Source: Bigelowiella natans CCMP2755 (taxonomy: Eukaryota > Cercozoa > Chlorarachniophyceae). Taken from it: DNA of 64,000 nucleotides. The notes beneath the pieces are model-generated. The model ran no database searches. It saw nothing but the letters and a program-made list of their open reading frames with translations, and was not told where the DNA came from. Made by a program: the position numbers and the translations under genes. Of the stretch, positions 23,228 through 37,118 are shown piece after piece; positions within the stretch are counted from its first letter, which is position 1, and every line of letters begins with the position of its first letter. Location: assembly GCA_000320545.1 (NCBI GenBank), contig ADNK01002731.1, forward strand, positions 1 through 64,000, given 5' to 3'.

Positions 23228-24055
23228 CAAGACTGTTGAGCGTAGGAGGAGGAGCACAGTCCTCGATGCTAGTTGCACCCATGATGGGTAGCACCAAAAT
23301 TTGATTTCTCATGTTGCATTGTGTGGTGGATATCCTTGCTACGTGTGACATGCGACTTTCGATGCAAAATGATACAAGTAAACTACAGACATCTAGTAGA
23401 CATGCGTGCACACATCGCGCAGAATGAGACACGCACGTGTGCTGACCGGTGCATGATGTATTGCTGTGTCTATTATGTGCATGCATCACATGTCACACTA
23501 GCTAGCACGTACAGTGCGCACTGTGTGCTTCATGCAACACTTTGCGAGGCGCTTTCTAGGACAATGCCCTCCTGTCTTCATGTTAACACTGCGGCAGCAA
23601 ATCAGCCTCTGCTGAGCGTTTGCATTCTCTGTATGACTTTGGTGGCACACAGCACTAGTCAGCATAGCAGTGCGTAGTGCGTGCTAGCGTGGTGCAACAA
23701 CAGTTAACAAAACACGAGCTGCTAGGTATGTGCACAAAAAGCATGCTCGCTGGCGCACATGGTGGGGCGCGGTTGGTGCTGCATTTTCACTAATCGACTC
23801 ATCTGCTGCAACGCTCAAAAACTGGACTTTCACACTGAATCCTTGTGGACATATGTCATGCTAAACATCCCTTTATTATTGGCACCAGACTTCGAAGCAG
23901 CCATGCATTTGTGTCGCATCGCATGCGTGGATTACATGCCACACATCATCACATCGAAGCCGGCTAGTGCTACAAACACTTCGCATCTAGACGTTCTTGC
24001 ACATTTCTGGATGTGCGGATTCACAATCGATTGTGGGACACGCTGTGGCGACACG
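23228..24055. other. Convergent 3' spacer, alternating purine-pyrimidine rich
   Basis: Contains CATGCGTGCACACATCGCGC, GTGCATGCATCACATGTCAC, TAGCTAGCACGTACAGTGCGCACTGTG-like words and TAGCAGTGCGTAGTGCGTGC. The last resembles 9095-9110 in another spacer. A plus-strand frame at 23759-24178 overlaps the decarboxylase end and is rejected. Confidence 0.6.
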
Positions 24056-24624
24056 TCACATGACACTGCAGCTAGGAGCATCAGTGGATGTGAGCGTGCC
24101 GTAGATTCCTCCTCCACAAACCCCAGCATCATCTCCTCTCCTACCATTTGCCTTGCGTGCGGACTCTTGACCTACTGAATCTGCCATCACATCAGCAGCA
24201 ATATCGTCGAATGTTCTTCTCTTCCTGATGAGCGCACACCTGCAAATACGAACGAGATAAGCCAGTAGCCTTGTTCATTTGCTATTATCATCAGCGGTAA
24301 TATGTCCCAATTCCCCTCCCCGCATTGCATCGTTCCTTAAAGTTGTGTTAGGTCGTTACCTTTTTCCATTTCCTTCGAGCGGCTTTCTAATCAATGCCTC
24401 AGCTGGCAATGGCCGCAGATTATAGATGCTCCCTGAGCACGTGCATCATCGTGAATTAAATGAGGATGGAAGATTGCAATAAAAAGTGAGAATGTCAGTT
24501 GGAAATCGTCATGACTAAGAAGACAAAGACGGTAGACATGGTCTCCTTCTCATTTCCCTCATCTGCTACTGTGTGTGGGTGAGTGTGGGTACGATGTTTC
24601 TTAGGCACTTTTTCATCATCATCA

Positions 24625-24656
<32 letters not shown>

Positions 24657-25346
24657 TTCTTCTACTACCCATCGTCATTCCATATGCCCCTGCAGTGTCT
24701 AGTAAAGATGATTTCGAATGCAAAACAAAGAGGAAAGGGGGGGGGGTAGGGTTAGGTGGAGACGGAAGGAGGAAGAGAATAACAATTGTAGGAGAAAGCT
24801 ACGATCTGTGTACCGAAGTGAATCGTATCTGTAACCTAGAAAGAACTTCGCGCTCACACACGTGTGAGTGTGAGTGCGAGTATAACAACAAGGTATACTA
24901 GCACCTATGCTTAAAACATCTCCCTCGTGGATTTCACACTTCATCTTCCTGTCGCTGGCGAACAGATCACCTGAAAATGAAGTAGCATTGTGATTTTGGA
25001 GATGGGATTGAGAAATACGACTAAGACGACGAAGAGAGAAAATGAGGATCTTGGTGACAATAATGACAACGATGATGATGCCATCGTGGCAATAACAATT
25101 TCATGTATAATAATCTACCGCTATGGCGTTTATTCGCATTCAGGCGGCATCCTTACGAATATCATCATCATCATCATCTTCTTCTTCATTACTATTACTA
25201 CTACTACTACCAGTTTCACAAATGTTCCCGCAAATATCGTATACAACATCGCATCTTTCTCTTTTTGGCTTTGTATCACTGCTATCCGCAGTAAGATTTC
25301 TGAGGAGAGAAAATATTGGTACACGGTAACAGCAGAAGTGCAAAAT

Positions 25347-25386
<40 letters not shown>

Positions 25387-25570
25387 CACTCGCACGCGCG
25401 CATGGAGGGCGGAGAGAGGGAAAGAGGGAGAATCTGTTATAATGAGAAGAATAGCGTATTATTATCGTTATTACTACCTGATGTGGTGATAAGCGTTGTA
25501 GAGCGTTGGACGAATAAGGTGGTTGAAGCCAGAATCCGTGCCTATGAAAGAGTTTTAAGAAGTATATCAT

Positions 25571-25607
<37 letters not shown>

Positions 25608-25630
25608 CAACACACACACACACACACACA

Positions 25631-25708
<78 letters not shown>

Positions 25709-26465
25709 AAACTAATAACAAAAGAAGAGACAAACGACACCAACAACATATCAGCAAGGATGGTGGGTAGAGTAGCAGTAGTAGAAGTAGTAGCGTATGT
25801 TCGGGGGAGGAGGAGGAGGGGGGGGGGGAGAATGTGTGTAACAATCCATCACGATACTAATAATGGCACGATGTGTATGTAAATTATTGCCAACAACAAC
25901 AACGAGTATTATATCATCATCTCGACGCATAAGAACGATATGATTGTCCTCCTCCCCCATCCCCCCCCCTCTTCCTCCTCCTCCTCCTCCTCCTCCTCCT
26001 CTTTTTGTGTTCTTCCATTTGTAGCTGCTTATGGCGGCATCACCTGCAATCCTGCGTTCTTTATTCCATTTCACCTATTGTTGTTGTTGTTGTTGTTGTT
26101 GTTGTAGTTGTTGTTATGATGATGATGATCATGATGATGAGAGCTTTCAGTAGTAGTTCTATAGCTACTGCTGTTACTACTTATGGTGATAACAACACTG
26201 AATTTATAGTGAATGAAAGACGAAGAAGAAGAGGCTTCGAGTTGGAAGTTGCTATGCAGGAAATGCTTAAATTCATTGTTTCCTCCTCCTCCTTTCTCAT
26301 TATTGTCCCCCCCCCTCTCCAAAACAAGTAGAACAAGTAAGATCTGCTACCGTGTTTACGGTGACAAGGAGGCTGCCACTCTCCGCTGATTGGGAAGGGT
26401 TGATGGTAGGTAAGGACAACGGTATGTTGGCGATAGTGATGAGATTAGTGATGACAGGATGATGG

Positions 26466-26496
<31 letters not shown>

Positions 26497-27420
26497 ATGC
26501 GGAGCTCTACATATATCACAAAGGGGGGGGGGTAGGGGTAAGCAAGCAGCGATACATTCAATCTCGTTGTAATCATCATTATCATCCTTATCATTACTCC
26601 GCATGAGCTCCATGATGCAGTAATTAGGCGTGCAAACTACTGCTACTCACTGCTATTTCCACTGCTGCTACACAATATTTACTACCAATAATCCATTTTC
26701 CGGGCTCGAGACGAAGCTGAAGCCGTACAGCCTTATCACCTATCAGTGATAGTAGCAGTAGTAGTAGTAGTAGTAGAAGTAGTAGCAGTAGTAGTATTAG
26801 AAACTAACAATGAGAATGAGGATAGAGATAAAGGTGACGATAATACAGTAGCAATAATTCACAATCGTGATTGTCAAAAGCAGAACTAATTTCATCATAG
26901 CGCATATATCCCTAACAATTACCATGAATTTGACGTTCTTGTTCAAAGTGTCGTTGTAGCTCCGCACACACTTTTCTGGGGGAAAGAGAGAGGGGGGAGA
27001 GAAAAGGAAATGTTAGGAAATGTTACCACTGCTACTACTACTACTGCTCCTATTACTATTTATTAGCAGTAATAATACCTTCCAATGTCTTTGATGGGTG
27101 TACGCTTATCGCTTGATCTGAAGATATTAGAATATGATCAAGCGCTGCTTGTAATACTTAGCAGCATATTAACCCTGATAACCTCATGAAAGCTAAGAGG
27201 TTTCCATATACCTGAATGGGACTTTGAAACCGCCGCCAAAGTCAACGAAAGAAAGCTGTGGAAAGTACTCTCTCCTTTAAAGAGAATAACAACAAATTTA
27301 TGTAAGAGAAGAAGCTGCTGATCTTACTACCAAAAACTACTACTAAGACCCTGATCATGCGACGGCCGTATTGCATTTATAGAGCAGAGAATGGATTCGA
27401 AGACACGAGAGAAAGAGAGA

Positions 27421-27464
<44 letters not shown>

Positions 27465-27777
27465 TCTACAACTGAAGGTGTTTTCATATCCAACAGGGAT
27501 CTGCGTTGGTGCGTGGTTTACACTCTCTAATTCTCTAATGATATCTCCTTCTTCTTCTTCTTCGTCTTCTCCATCATTATCATCATCATCATCTTCTTCT
27601 TCTTCTTCATCTTCATCTTCGTAACTTGGCTACTGTTAGAAGCTGTTTAACCGACGTGATAATCGCATCAGCAGACCCTATGGATGATAGCAATAACATC
27701 AACAAAAATTAAATAATAGTAATTATGGTGGTGAAAAAGCTAGGTGATGATAATGTAAATAATGAAGGTGCTTGTTG

Positions 27778-27811
<34 letters not shown>

Positions 27812-27992
27812 CACGACTACTACCACCACCACCATCACCACGAATTACCGATTCCAGATCCTGTATGTTCATGGACGCCAACAACCTACGCACAAGTGTT
27901 AAATGCTTTATTTATTCTAGTTTATTGTTAATGTCATCATCACCACCATGATCATTATCACCATTATCATCATACCGTCAGCTAGGACGTAT

Positions 27993-28025
<33 letters not shown>

Positions 28026-28384
28026 CCTCAGACGATGTTTGCCTACGATATCCAGCACTTTCTTAATGTCTTCAAGCAATATTCCAAACTTTGTTTTTGA
28101 GCTGTTGTATGTTCGCATGTTATCATTATGCTGCTTATTATTCTTCTTATTATTATTATCATCATTAATATTCATATCAGATCGTGTCATCTTCATGATA
28201 AAAAGCAGCAGTATCTATCTGTTGTTCAGCATCATCGCTCCATCGAGTCTCTGTACCCCCCAGTCCGCACTTTTTCGTTTTCTCCTGCTACCTATACAAC
28301 GACGACGAATTAGATCAAACACACTAGTGCTTTCTTTCGCATGAATGGCTAACCGTGCATTGTAAAACGTGTGTATGTGCGCAC

Positions 28385-28423
<39 letters not shown>

Positions 28424-29736
28424 GCACACTTACTCGAAGCACACCACTAAGTGAGTGAATTAGTATGTTGTGGGGAGAGTAGCGGAAGATAAGAGCAAGT
28501 TAGATCACAGGCAACTCTACGAACCACGTTTGGATTGAAGCGAAGGCAAACACTCTCTCCCGGATATTTCTCGCCAAACTTTTCGAGGCGAGATAAGCTG
28601 CCGATGTTGAATAGAACACCTAGATGTTATTCGTGATATAAGGTACATGCGTGTTGTTTGCGATGAGTACATATATGTTGTGCGAGCGTTTGCGTATGTG
28701 TAGTTGATATGATTTTTTTCTAAGCTGACATGTTTCCGCACCATAATGAATTAAATGGCACTACTACGGAAGGTAAACATGATAGATTTGTTGATATGGC
28801 AGATTTTGCATGCCTTGATCATGAACGATTTCCATCTCTCGATCGGTGATATTGTTTGAAGTGTACAGAAGCCGGGAGGAATCAAAGCCCGCCTTCATAG
28901 CCAGAATAACTTCTCCTACGATTAGAAGAAGAATGGTAATTCATTTGGTGGAATATGGGAGAGCTGCGATGCTAAGAATTCACGTGATAGTAAACTACAT
29001 GTTAAATTGCGGGTGAATACAATGAAATGTTTGCATGTTTTATCGAATATATGCCTCATCCGTTTGCTTTTCTTTGTAACTCTCCCCAAAAACTATCCGA
29101 ACTTGTTTAATATTGTGCAATCTTGCCGTTCGAAAATGCAATTCGCTGGCAGAGAAACGATAACTTTTCTAAGAAGAAGTTCTACCAGGGCTCACACAAT
29201 CAATACACATTTCAGGTATAGCAGCCTTGCTGTCATCTTGCCCTGCTAGATCCTTGTGCAGCGTCTGCATCAGCTGAAGAATGCTAAAATTGCTGTTCGC
29301 CTTCATTGCGTAATGGATTCTTAAACCTACGTGTGATTATGAGTATCACGTTAGCTCTATTCCGTCCTTGTTTTTCCTTGCCATCCCCTCTATTCAACCC
29401 TTCCACTGCTCTTCCTCTCTTAATTGTTTGTGTTATTGACACCTGCGGGATTCGGAAATGCTTCTACGAGCTCTCTATATCTGAGGTATTTATCGATACG
29501 TGTCAAATAGGTGCAGTGCTAAATACGCAGCAGCACCTTTTGATGATAATATCAAAGTCGTAGACGTAAAGAGGAGTCCCATACGTCCTCGCAGCATCTA
29601 AGAGAGCTGCTGATGACGGCGATGTCAAGGAGTCAGAGGAGGACGACATTATAGAGACGTCGTTTAGGCCCTTGAGTTTCTGATGCTGCCTCCTTCTTGT
29701 CGTAGCGTGTGCTGCTACTTGCTGCAACCCAACCAA
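24056..29736 (-). CDS. lysA: Diaminopimelate decarboxylase, many exons
   Basis: This PLP enzyme decarboxylates meso-diaminopimelate to L-lysine, the last step of the DAP pathway; in algae it is normally plastidic. Family blocks occur in the expected order on the minus strand: YGTPLYVYDFDIIIKR (near 29560-29590); HYAMKANSNFSILQLMQTLH with the PLP lysine (near 29275-29315); GEVILAMKAGFDSSRLLYTS (near 28860-28915); ESVCLRFNPNV (near 28530); KFGILLEDIKKVLDIVGKHR (near 28040-28095); VDFGGGFKVPF (near 27210-27245); TDSGFNHLIRPTLYNAYHHI (near 25485-25545); VVYDICGNICETGDLFASDR (near 25210-25240 and 24950-24970); SIYNLRPLPAEALIRKP (near 24390-24440); and a C-terminal exon ALIRKRRTFDDIAADVM ending at TGA 24058-24056. 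ATG 29736 is the longest start; an in-frame ATG begins MSSSSDSLTSP. Very large introns are packed with microsatellites. Confidence 0.9.
25571..25705. repeat. Compound microsatellite (CAG)n-(CA)n-(CT)n-(CA)n
   Basis: Four abutting pure tracts cover 135 bp in a decarboxylase intron, with almost no unique sequence between them. Confidence 0.9.
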
Positions 29737-30013
29737 AAATGTTCCACCATATCCCTTTCAGTTGACGTGAAATACAATCAGATGTGACTAAGTAGTCCGA
29801 CCTACCTGCTGCGAGAGTAGGAGGGGGTTAAGGCTTCTTCTCAAGAGACTGCACAGAAACGTGTCGATTTAGTTCTGCTAGAAGGGAGGCGGGAATCAGT
29901 GTTAAGAGTTTTTATCGCAAATTCCCTTGGTAATTGTGTGGTATTGTAGGGTGTTTTTAAGGTGCGACAACTATTAATTCTCATCCCGAAAAATAATAAA
30001 AAACAGCTCTAAA
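29737..30013. promoter_or_regulatory. Short divergent promoter gap (decarboxylase / TPPP)
   Basis: 277 bp between two divergent starts, with no long repeats and AT-rich toward the TPPP start. No specific binding sites recognised. Confidence 0.4.
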
Positions 30014-31231
30014 ATGCCTCAACACCCACACCAACAAATTTCAAGGGCAATAAGCACAGCCAACATGCCTCGCCTGAAGGACCTCTTCATGGTCTTGATA
30101 TGTTCCACCATTATCATCATAATCGTCATCATCATCATCATCATCATCATTGGATTATTGCTAGCACTGCCTTTGTTCTTCAAAAGAAGAGGAGGCTGGC
30201 AGTGAACGTTTTGAGTGTGTCAATGATACGTTTGACTCCTTATGATCAGGAATTCTGCAGATTCGGAGACAAGAACAATAAGGGTTCGATGAACGGACGT
30301 CAATTTAGGAAGTTTTGTGCTGATAATGGAATGATCGGTAACGAGGAGGAAAGAACGGATTGTGACATTTTCTTCACCAAGGTAGTATCGATGTCACTTC
30401 TTCGCCATTAAAAGTAAACAAAAAGATCACGACAGTGTCCTTATTAAGGCGGTTGGAAAGGGCAAAAGGACGATGACATTTCCTACCTTTCGTGAGGCGT
30501 GCAGAAAACTCGCTCAAGGGATTTATACTGGGACAAGTGTGGAAAATCCCCTTGCTGAATTCGTCTCCCATGTAATGATAAGCACAATCAATCACTTTTG
30601 TTTTTTGAGATATCATCTAAAAATGAACATGTGGCGCGCATTCCAGCTTCGAAGTCCTATTGCAAACGGAACAATAGCAGATCCTGTGAAGTTCCATGAT
30701 GATAAATCCCTCTACACGGGCGTGCATAAAAAGGGAGGGCCTACAACAAACGACAAAGCTATCACATTAAGGACTTTGCTGGGTAGATTATCTATTGCTG
30801 CTGCGTATAGACAATATCATTCTTCCTCCATTCAGAATAAATTCAACGCTATATTAGACCGTTCCGAAGCAAATGCCCGCGGGGTAAAGTTATCGGATCT
30901 CAAAAGGAACGATGTCTCATCATCAGCATTCAAGCTCGCGGCATCGGAAAGGAAAACCACGGGAGGACGAGGACATCATAATACACGAAGTCCATTCAAG
31001 TCAGCTTCAAAGCTTTCTTCCCCTGGATCGAAAGCAGCTTCCTCATCGAAAAGAAGCAGCATTAAATCCATCAAGAGGGACCGGGTGCAACAACAGCATG
31101 ATCCCAAGATTGAGGAGTTACTACAGACAGTAGCATCATTGGAAAAACAGCTCAAGGCTGCTATTTTGAGAGCTGAATCTGCAGAAGCACGAGCAAAAGT
31201 GGCAGAGGCGGGAATCAAGGATTCCAAATAA
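30014..31231 (+). CDS. p25-alpha / TPPP-family protein with extended coiled-coil tail
   Basis: TPPP/p25-alpha proteins bind and bundle microtubules and occur broadly in ciliated eukaryotes. Four exons join in phase to give 305 residues: 30014-30091, 30250-30381, 30449-30571 and 30647-31231. The N-terminal block FCRFGDKNNKGSMNGRQFRK, then CDIFFTK followed by a short basic linker and MTFPTFREACRKLAQ, is the p25-alpha EF-hand-like core. The tail has the diagnostic SLYTGVHKKGGP, equivalent to the TGxHKxxF-type motif. After residue ~170 the protein has a Ser/Lys/Arg-rich linker and a terminal coiled coil (KIEELLQTVASLEKQLKAAI onward), longer than the compact animal protein. It converges on the unknown gene ending at 32303 and is divergent from the decarboxylase, 277 bp apart. 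Confidence 0.88.
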
Positions 31232-31282
31232 AAAACAAGTAACAAAAGGTGTGAACGTATGCTTCAATCTTCATTCACCAAG

Positions 31283-31316
<34 letters not shown>

Positions 31317-32302
31317 CAAAAGTTAAATTCATGGGTGGTGAAAAGTTGCATGCGGAAGCATCCCCCCCCCCTCGACGGAACGTTGACGTTGACCTTCATA
31401 CATCTATTCAGGAATGCGTGTGTACCGTTAGGTGGCAAAAATCCGTAATATATGGATTTATGCAGTACATTTATGGATTTATGCAGTACATTTATGTATA
31501 ATAATGAGCCAACGTGTGGCCCCTTATCATGTAGTGGGTTGTGTGTGTACATAATACATTAGCTCTATTTTTCACAACAATTATAGAACTACATATGTGC
31601 GAAACGTTTAGATTTGATTATTTGTGCAAGCACATGTTGTCTCCTGGCATCACATTGTTGGATCTATGTGTATTCCTATGTATATTAGCTCACAATATCA
31701 TTTGTGGAATAATAAACTGTTTTGATCCACACACAAAGCATGAAGCATGCAGCGGAGCTCGCCTGCATACAACCCACTTATTCGGCTATGATTACACATC
31801 ACACCGTATAACATCACTGGGCAGCAATGCTATATTTCAGACGACACAATAACGAAGGCACATAAGCAATTGGAATTCCGTGCGAGCAGAGCAGTGCATT
31901 TACGCTTGCCTATTTGTGTCTGCAGAGCACGTGGTACGTGCAGCGGTTTCATACAAGCTAGCAAGGTGTTGTAATATGCAGCAACTGCAATATACATGCA
32001 GCTGCTGATGTTTAGGCATACAACGTGGTGAAGGGCGGCATCATGCAGCTGTGCAGAGTAAGGAAAAAGGCGCGTTGTGGCGTATCCTACCGCTCCCTGA
32101 ACTATTATTACGTACGCACACATAGAAGGCCCACACGCATAAGTTCTAGAGCGCTGGCAGCCATGTCATTATATGCGCGACGAAATGCAGCACACTGCAT
32201 GCATGTAATCCAACACTGTTCGATATGTCTATTCAAATGCATACTGTTTAATTTTGTGTGATTGGGGATGTGCATAAAGGGTTACATACTCGTCATCGCA
32301 TA
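31232..32302. other. Convergent 3' spacer
   Basis: A (TA)n tract at about 31293-31316 is followed by a directly repeated ATGGATTTATGCAGTACATTT (31451-31492). Beyond this are TGCATGC, GCATGCATGT and similar words to about 32260. No supported coding frame. Confidence 0.6.
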
Positions 32303-32888
32303 TCAAGCAGTGATGGATCTCGCGAAACGGATAGCATCGAAGATCTCTTTGTTCCCACCTAATTTCTCCGTTCTGCAAACCTTAAAGATCTCCATTTGAT
32401 TCTTCCCTTCCTTTAACATGGCCTGCACTTTTGTCAGCAATGCAGTAGGGCCTTTAAACTCCTGCTTGTTAGTCAAGATTGTCTTTGGCTTTTCCTCAGC
32501 TTTCTTTTCCTCACCTTCATCAGTAGTAGTTTTGCGCGGCTTTGTGGCGACTTCCTCACGAGTGATTCCTATGAACCAAAACAGGTTGTTGACCCTGTCC
32601 GCATCGTATAGGCCTTTATCCGCATCAAATATGTATTCCAACGACGTCTTCTCAGGAATAGACCCGCGCTTACTTTGCCTGTACTGCTGGAAAATCACTT
32701 CCAGTGATTCTCGAAATCCAAGCATGTACGGATTATCGGTGTTCTCTTGCATAAGAACGCTCACTGCCTTGCTGCAGAAGAAATCACGAGTGAAGAAATG
32801 AGCAAAGCGTTGTAAGTAGAGTGCCCATGTCGTCCTCCAAAGTTTCCACGTGGCGTTAGGGTTTGCAAGCTGTGAGTAGTAGTAGTAG

Positions 32889-32923
<35 letters not shown>

Positions 32924-33585
32924 GTATAAGTGACAGTCGTAGCATCAGCAATGCTACTACAAGGTGAAAAGAGGTGGGAGAAGTTGTTTGGGGAGATGTT
33001 GAATCATTCCAACCGAGATGATGGTCAGATTGAAGTTGCTGTTATCGTTTGTGTTCTCTTGCCAGAAAATGGCAAAAAATGGCAGAAACAATTGTTCACA
33101 AGAAGCAGCAGCGAGAAGGAGGAGGAGGCACCACCGCTGACATCTATTTCTTCCTTGGTATATATGTATATATCATCACTGTTCTTCCTTCATCCCCTAA
33201 CACTACCAATCTCTCAGAATTCACGCTAATATACCCTGTTGGCAAAGACTCGGGGACTTCCACATATAGCGTTGTTAACGAACTTCCAATGATTAGTGCG
33301 ACCCATGGAGGGGCTGGTTATTGATGCTACTTTCTTGATCTTCTGAAAGCTTCTACCAAAATTCTCTGATTTTTTGAATTCGTTCCACATGGAAAACCCA
33401 CCGGATGCATGCCAGAATGTGGAAAAACCGCCTAGACACCAGTCGTTGAGGTATGGAATTATCGGCACTTGCATCCCTACAAGTAATATATTGTGAGTGG
33501 GAGGAGGAGGAGGAGGAGGAGGAGGAGGAGGAGGAGGGAAAAACGAGGCAGATGATAAGGGAAGAGAACGGAAGAGAATATTAAA

Positions 33586-33619
<34 letters not shown>

Positions 33620-33755
33620 GTGGTGATGATAGACGAAAATGTCACACTTTTTGTGTTATAAAATTTTGAACTGTCATTCACTCATCTGCATTGCTAAAGG
33701 GTTTCTTCTTCTTCTTCTTTACTAATTCTTCTCTACTCTCGCGCCAAGGCACACA

Positions 33756-33796
<41 letters not shown>

Positions 33797-33947
33797 TGCG
33801 CGCTTGCTTCAGCAGATGCTTATTCAAGCCCTTTTCTGTGGAATAATGTATATATTGTTAGCACACACCTATGCAAGACATGATCCCTGCCAGATGCCAA
33901 TTTTTAGCGTGGACTTCGTATTGTGCGATCTACCACACAGAAGCATA

Positions 33948-33985
<38 letters not shown>

Positions 33986-34268
33986 GTATGTTCCCCTTCT
34001 TCCTCTCCTCCTCCCCCCCCCACCCCCCTCTTATTTTCTGGCATACTTGCGTTTTGGGTCCGATTGCGTTCCAATACGCCTTGTTCGGCTCTTGAAAGGC
34101 AGATCTAAACGCATTTAGCTTGTGGGAGTCAATGTACTCCGCCATAATCTCGTACAGCTTGATCTTGGCTTCATCGAATGTGAAAGCGGTTTCATTTGTA
34201 CCGATAATGCTACTACTTTTCGAGTCGGCTATTAACAAATCCAACAGATTACACACACACACACACAC

Positions 34269-34315
<47 letters not shown>

Positions 34316-35048
34316 AATGCTTGTGTGTGCATCCCATTCACTCTGGGTACAATAATGCAAATAGCTAAAACAAATTGACGAAGAATCGTTGCAAGGACGT
34401 ACTGCTGCAGTGCGAATAATTTCCAACTCAAAATCATCAAAGATACTACCACCACCACCACTACTACTACTCAAACCAAGAGAGGAGCAATAACACTATA
34501 TATATGAACATCATGACGATAAATCATACCTTTCTAACACTATATATATGAACATCATGACGATAAATCATACCTTTCTGTTTCTCAGTCTTTTGATTAC
34601 CATCTGCAGAATCAGCGGTTTTCTGACGGCATCATCATCATCATCATCATCATCATCGTCATCGTCGTCACTATCGTCATCACCATCATCTCTCTGCGAC
34701 GAATGCCCAACATTTCTCAGCTCATTCGTCAAAAAACAGCCTTGACTCGCCGTCTACGATCAATACCTTAGGTTTTGGAGTGTCGTCGCTCTTGTCCTTC
34801 TTCTCCTTCGTTTTCTCATCTTCCTTCTTCTCTTTCTTGCATAGTCGAAAGGCGTGCCGTAATGCCTATATTTTGCAGGAATAACATTCTTCTGGTTGGC
34901 AAACGCATCTTCTGTTTTTCTCTTTCTTTATTTGATAGACAATATTATTTTCTGTTTTTCTGTTTCTTTATTTAATAGTGGTTACAATCTTATTTTCATC
35001 TCACTGAAACCATCCTCATTCCCTCTGCGCTGCTAACCATTGCTTCAA

Positions 35049-35126
<78 letters not shown>

Positions 35127-35295
35127 TGTGTGTATTACTCCCTACACACTACTATTACTACCATTACTACTACTACTACTACAATGCCTAACCATATCAA
35201 ATGCCAGGCGTTTAGCGCTCTCGCACCGGAAAGCTCTATCCACCAACTCCCCTGCGATGTGTTTTGTATCATTCGACACTCTTCTTCTTTTTCTC

Positions 35296-35333
<38 letters not shown>

Positions 35334-36010
35334 GCTACTTTGTTCTACTACTACCACTACTACTACCACTACTACCACTACTACCACTACTACCTAATCT
35401 AGCAACCAGAGAGTCAGGACTGCCCTTCTCCAACCAGAATAACAATGCGTAGTGGAAGTACGGTTTGCGCCAATTCAGCCATGAGAACAGGCTCAAAAGG
35501 TGGGAGGATATCACTTTGTTAGTTGCAAAGTCTTTCTGTCGCAGCGCAAGGCCTTTTTTTGTAATATTTTCCGCATTTTCTCAGGGTGGGTGGTATAGTG
35601 AAGAGGTGGTGATATATGATATTTAAACTGTGGTGTTGGCAGTAATTGCAGCGGTGAATAATATAATTGCAATACTTCTGATCGGCGAGGAAGAATATCC
35701 AAATACAAAAAAACGCACCCCTGCTCCTTAAATGAATACTTCCAAGCATCACCAGTCATCATCATCATCATCATGATCATCGTCATCAATGAGAAAGGGA
35801 GGAGAGTAACCGTCTTTATTGAGTCTGTATGCTTTTTTGATAAGGCTGATAATCGTAGCTGTGAAGTTCTGCCTATCGCTCAGGGCCAATCTGCGGATAT
35901 GATGCATTGTTTATGCATTGTGTTTAAGTAAATGGCTACAGTGTGTGTGGGTGAAGATTATGATGGTAAATATAAAGATGATGATGATGAGGACGCCCTT
36001 CTTAGAGCTC

Positions 36011-36057
<47 letters not shown>

Positions 36058-36772
36058 TGTTCTTCTTTTGAATTCGACTCCCCCTCCTTCTTCTCCTCCT
36101 TCTGCTCACCGAGCTTTAGTATCATCGGCGAAGTCCTCTCCGATGAATTGAAGGATTGCAACTGTCTTGGTAAATCTAATACAATATAACGATGATGATG
36201 ACTATTACGCTAATCATTGATTATACAGCAACTATTACATCATCATCAACAACAACAACAACAATAATAATAATAATAATAATAACACTAACATTAGTAC
36301 CCAATCCACTTTTGCTGCAGGCAAATCATATCGTATGCGGTTTTGTACTCCTTGCACACCCCACCGAGAGAGTCTCTAGGTATCTGCGTTGTTGTTGTTG
36401 TTGTTGTGGTGGGTCACGATTCAATGCTTGTGGTGAGTAGTAGCAGCGCCGATGAAAGCTATATCCCTGCTCTAAGATACACCATGTCCTCAACATTGCT
36501 ATTTTCTTCCTACTACTACTACTACTACTACTACAACAACAAAACAAACAACAACGGCAATAACTACCTCTGTCCAATGTGCCCGCACCGCTACAGATTT
36601 CAGTCGGTTCACATTCGGAATGTACGCTTTCTTTTCTTTTTTCTGTCGTTATTATCATTGTTATTATCACATATATCAAAGTGATAGTAGTTGTAGCAGG
36701 GAGACGGAGAAGAGGAAGAGGAGGAGAAGGAGGATTGTTATTCGAGTTGTTGTGAAAACGATGCTGCTTAGA

Positions 36773-36816
<44 letters not shown>

Positions 36817-36993
36817 AGAGAGATCCATACTACATTCTTATTGTCGCCCTGCCGTAGATTGAATGCTGGAGGATTTAATCCTCCGGGCTCTCCTCCTCCT
36901 CCTCCTCCTCCTTGCGTATCATCATTACCGACACCTGAACGTTGATGAGTTAGTAGCCGTCAGAATGGGGAGGAGCGAGGGGAGGAAGAGAGA

Positions 36994-37050
<57 letters not shown>

Positions 37051-37083
37051 TTGATAATTGAGGACGTGACAAACATATATATT

Positions 37084-37118
<35 letters not shown>

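Noticed and set aside
23759-24178. 139-codon plus-strand frame
   Set aside because: It overlaps the last decarboxylase exon on the other strand, and the rest lies in spacer-type sequence with no recognisable domain.
31251-32261. Possible LTR or retroelement remnant in the spacer, suggested by a 20-bp direct repeat
   Set aside because: The repeat copies are adjacent, not terminal, and no polymerase, integrase or primer-binding-site signature was found.
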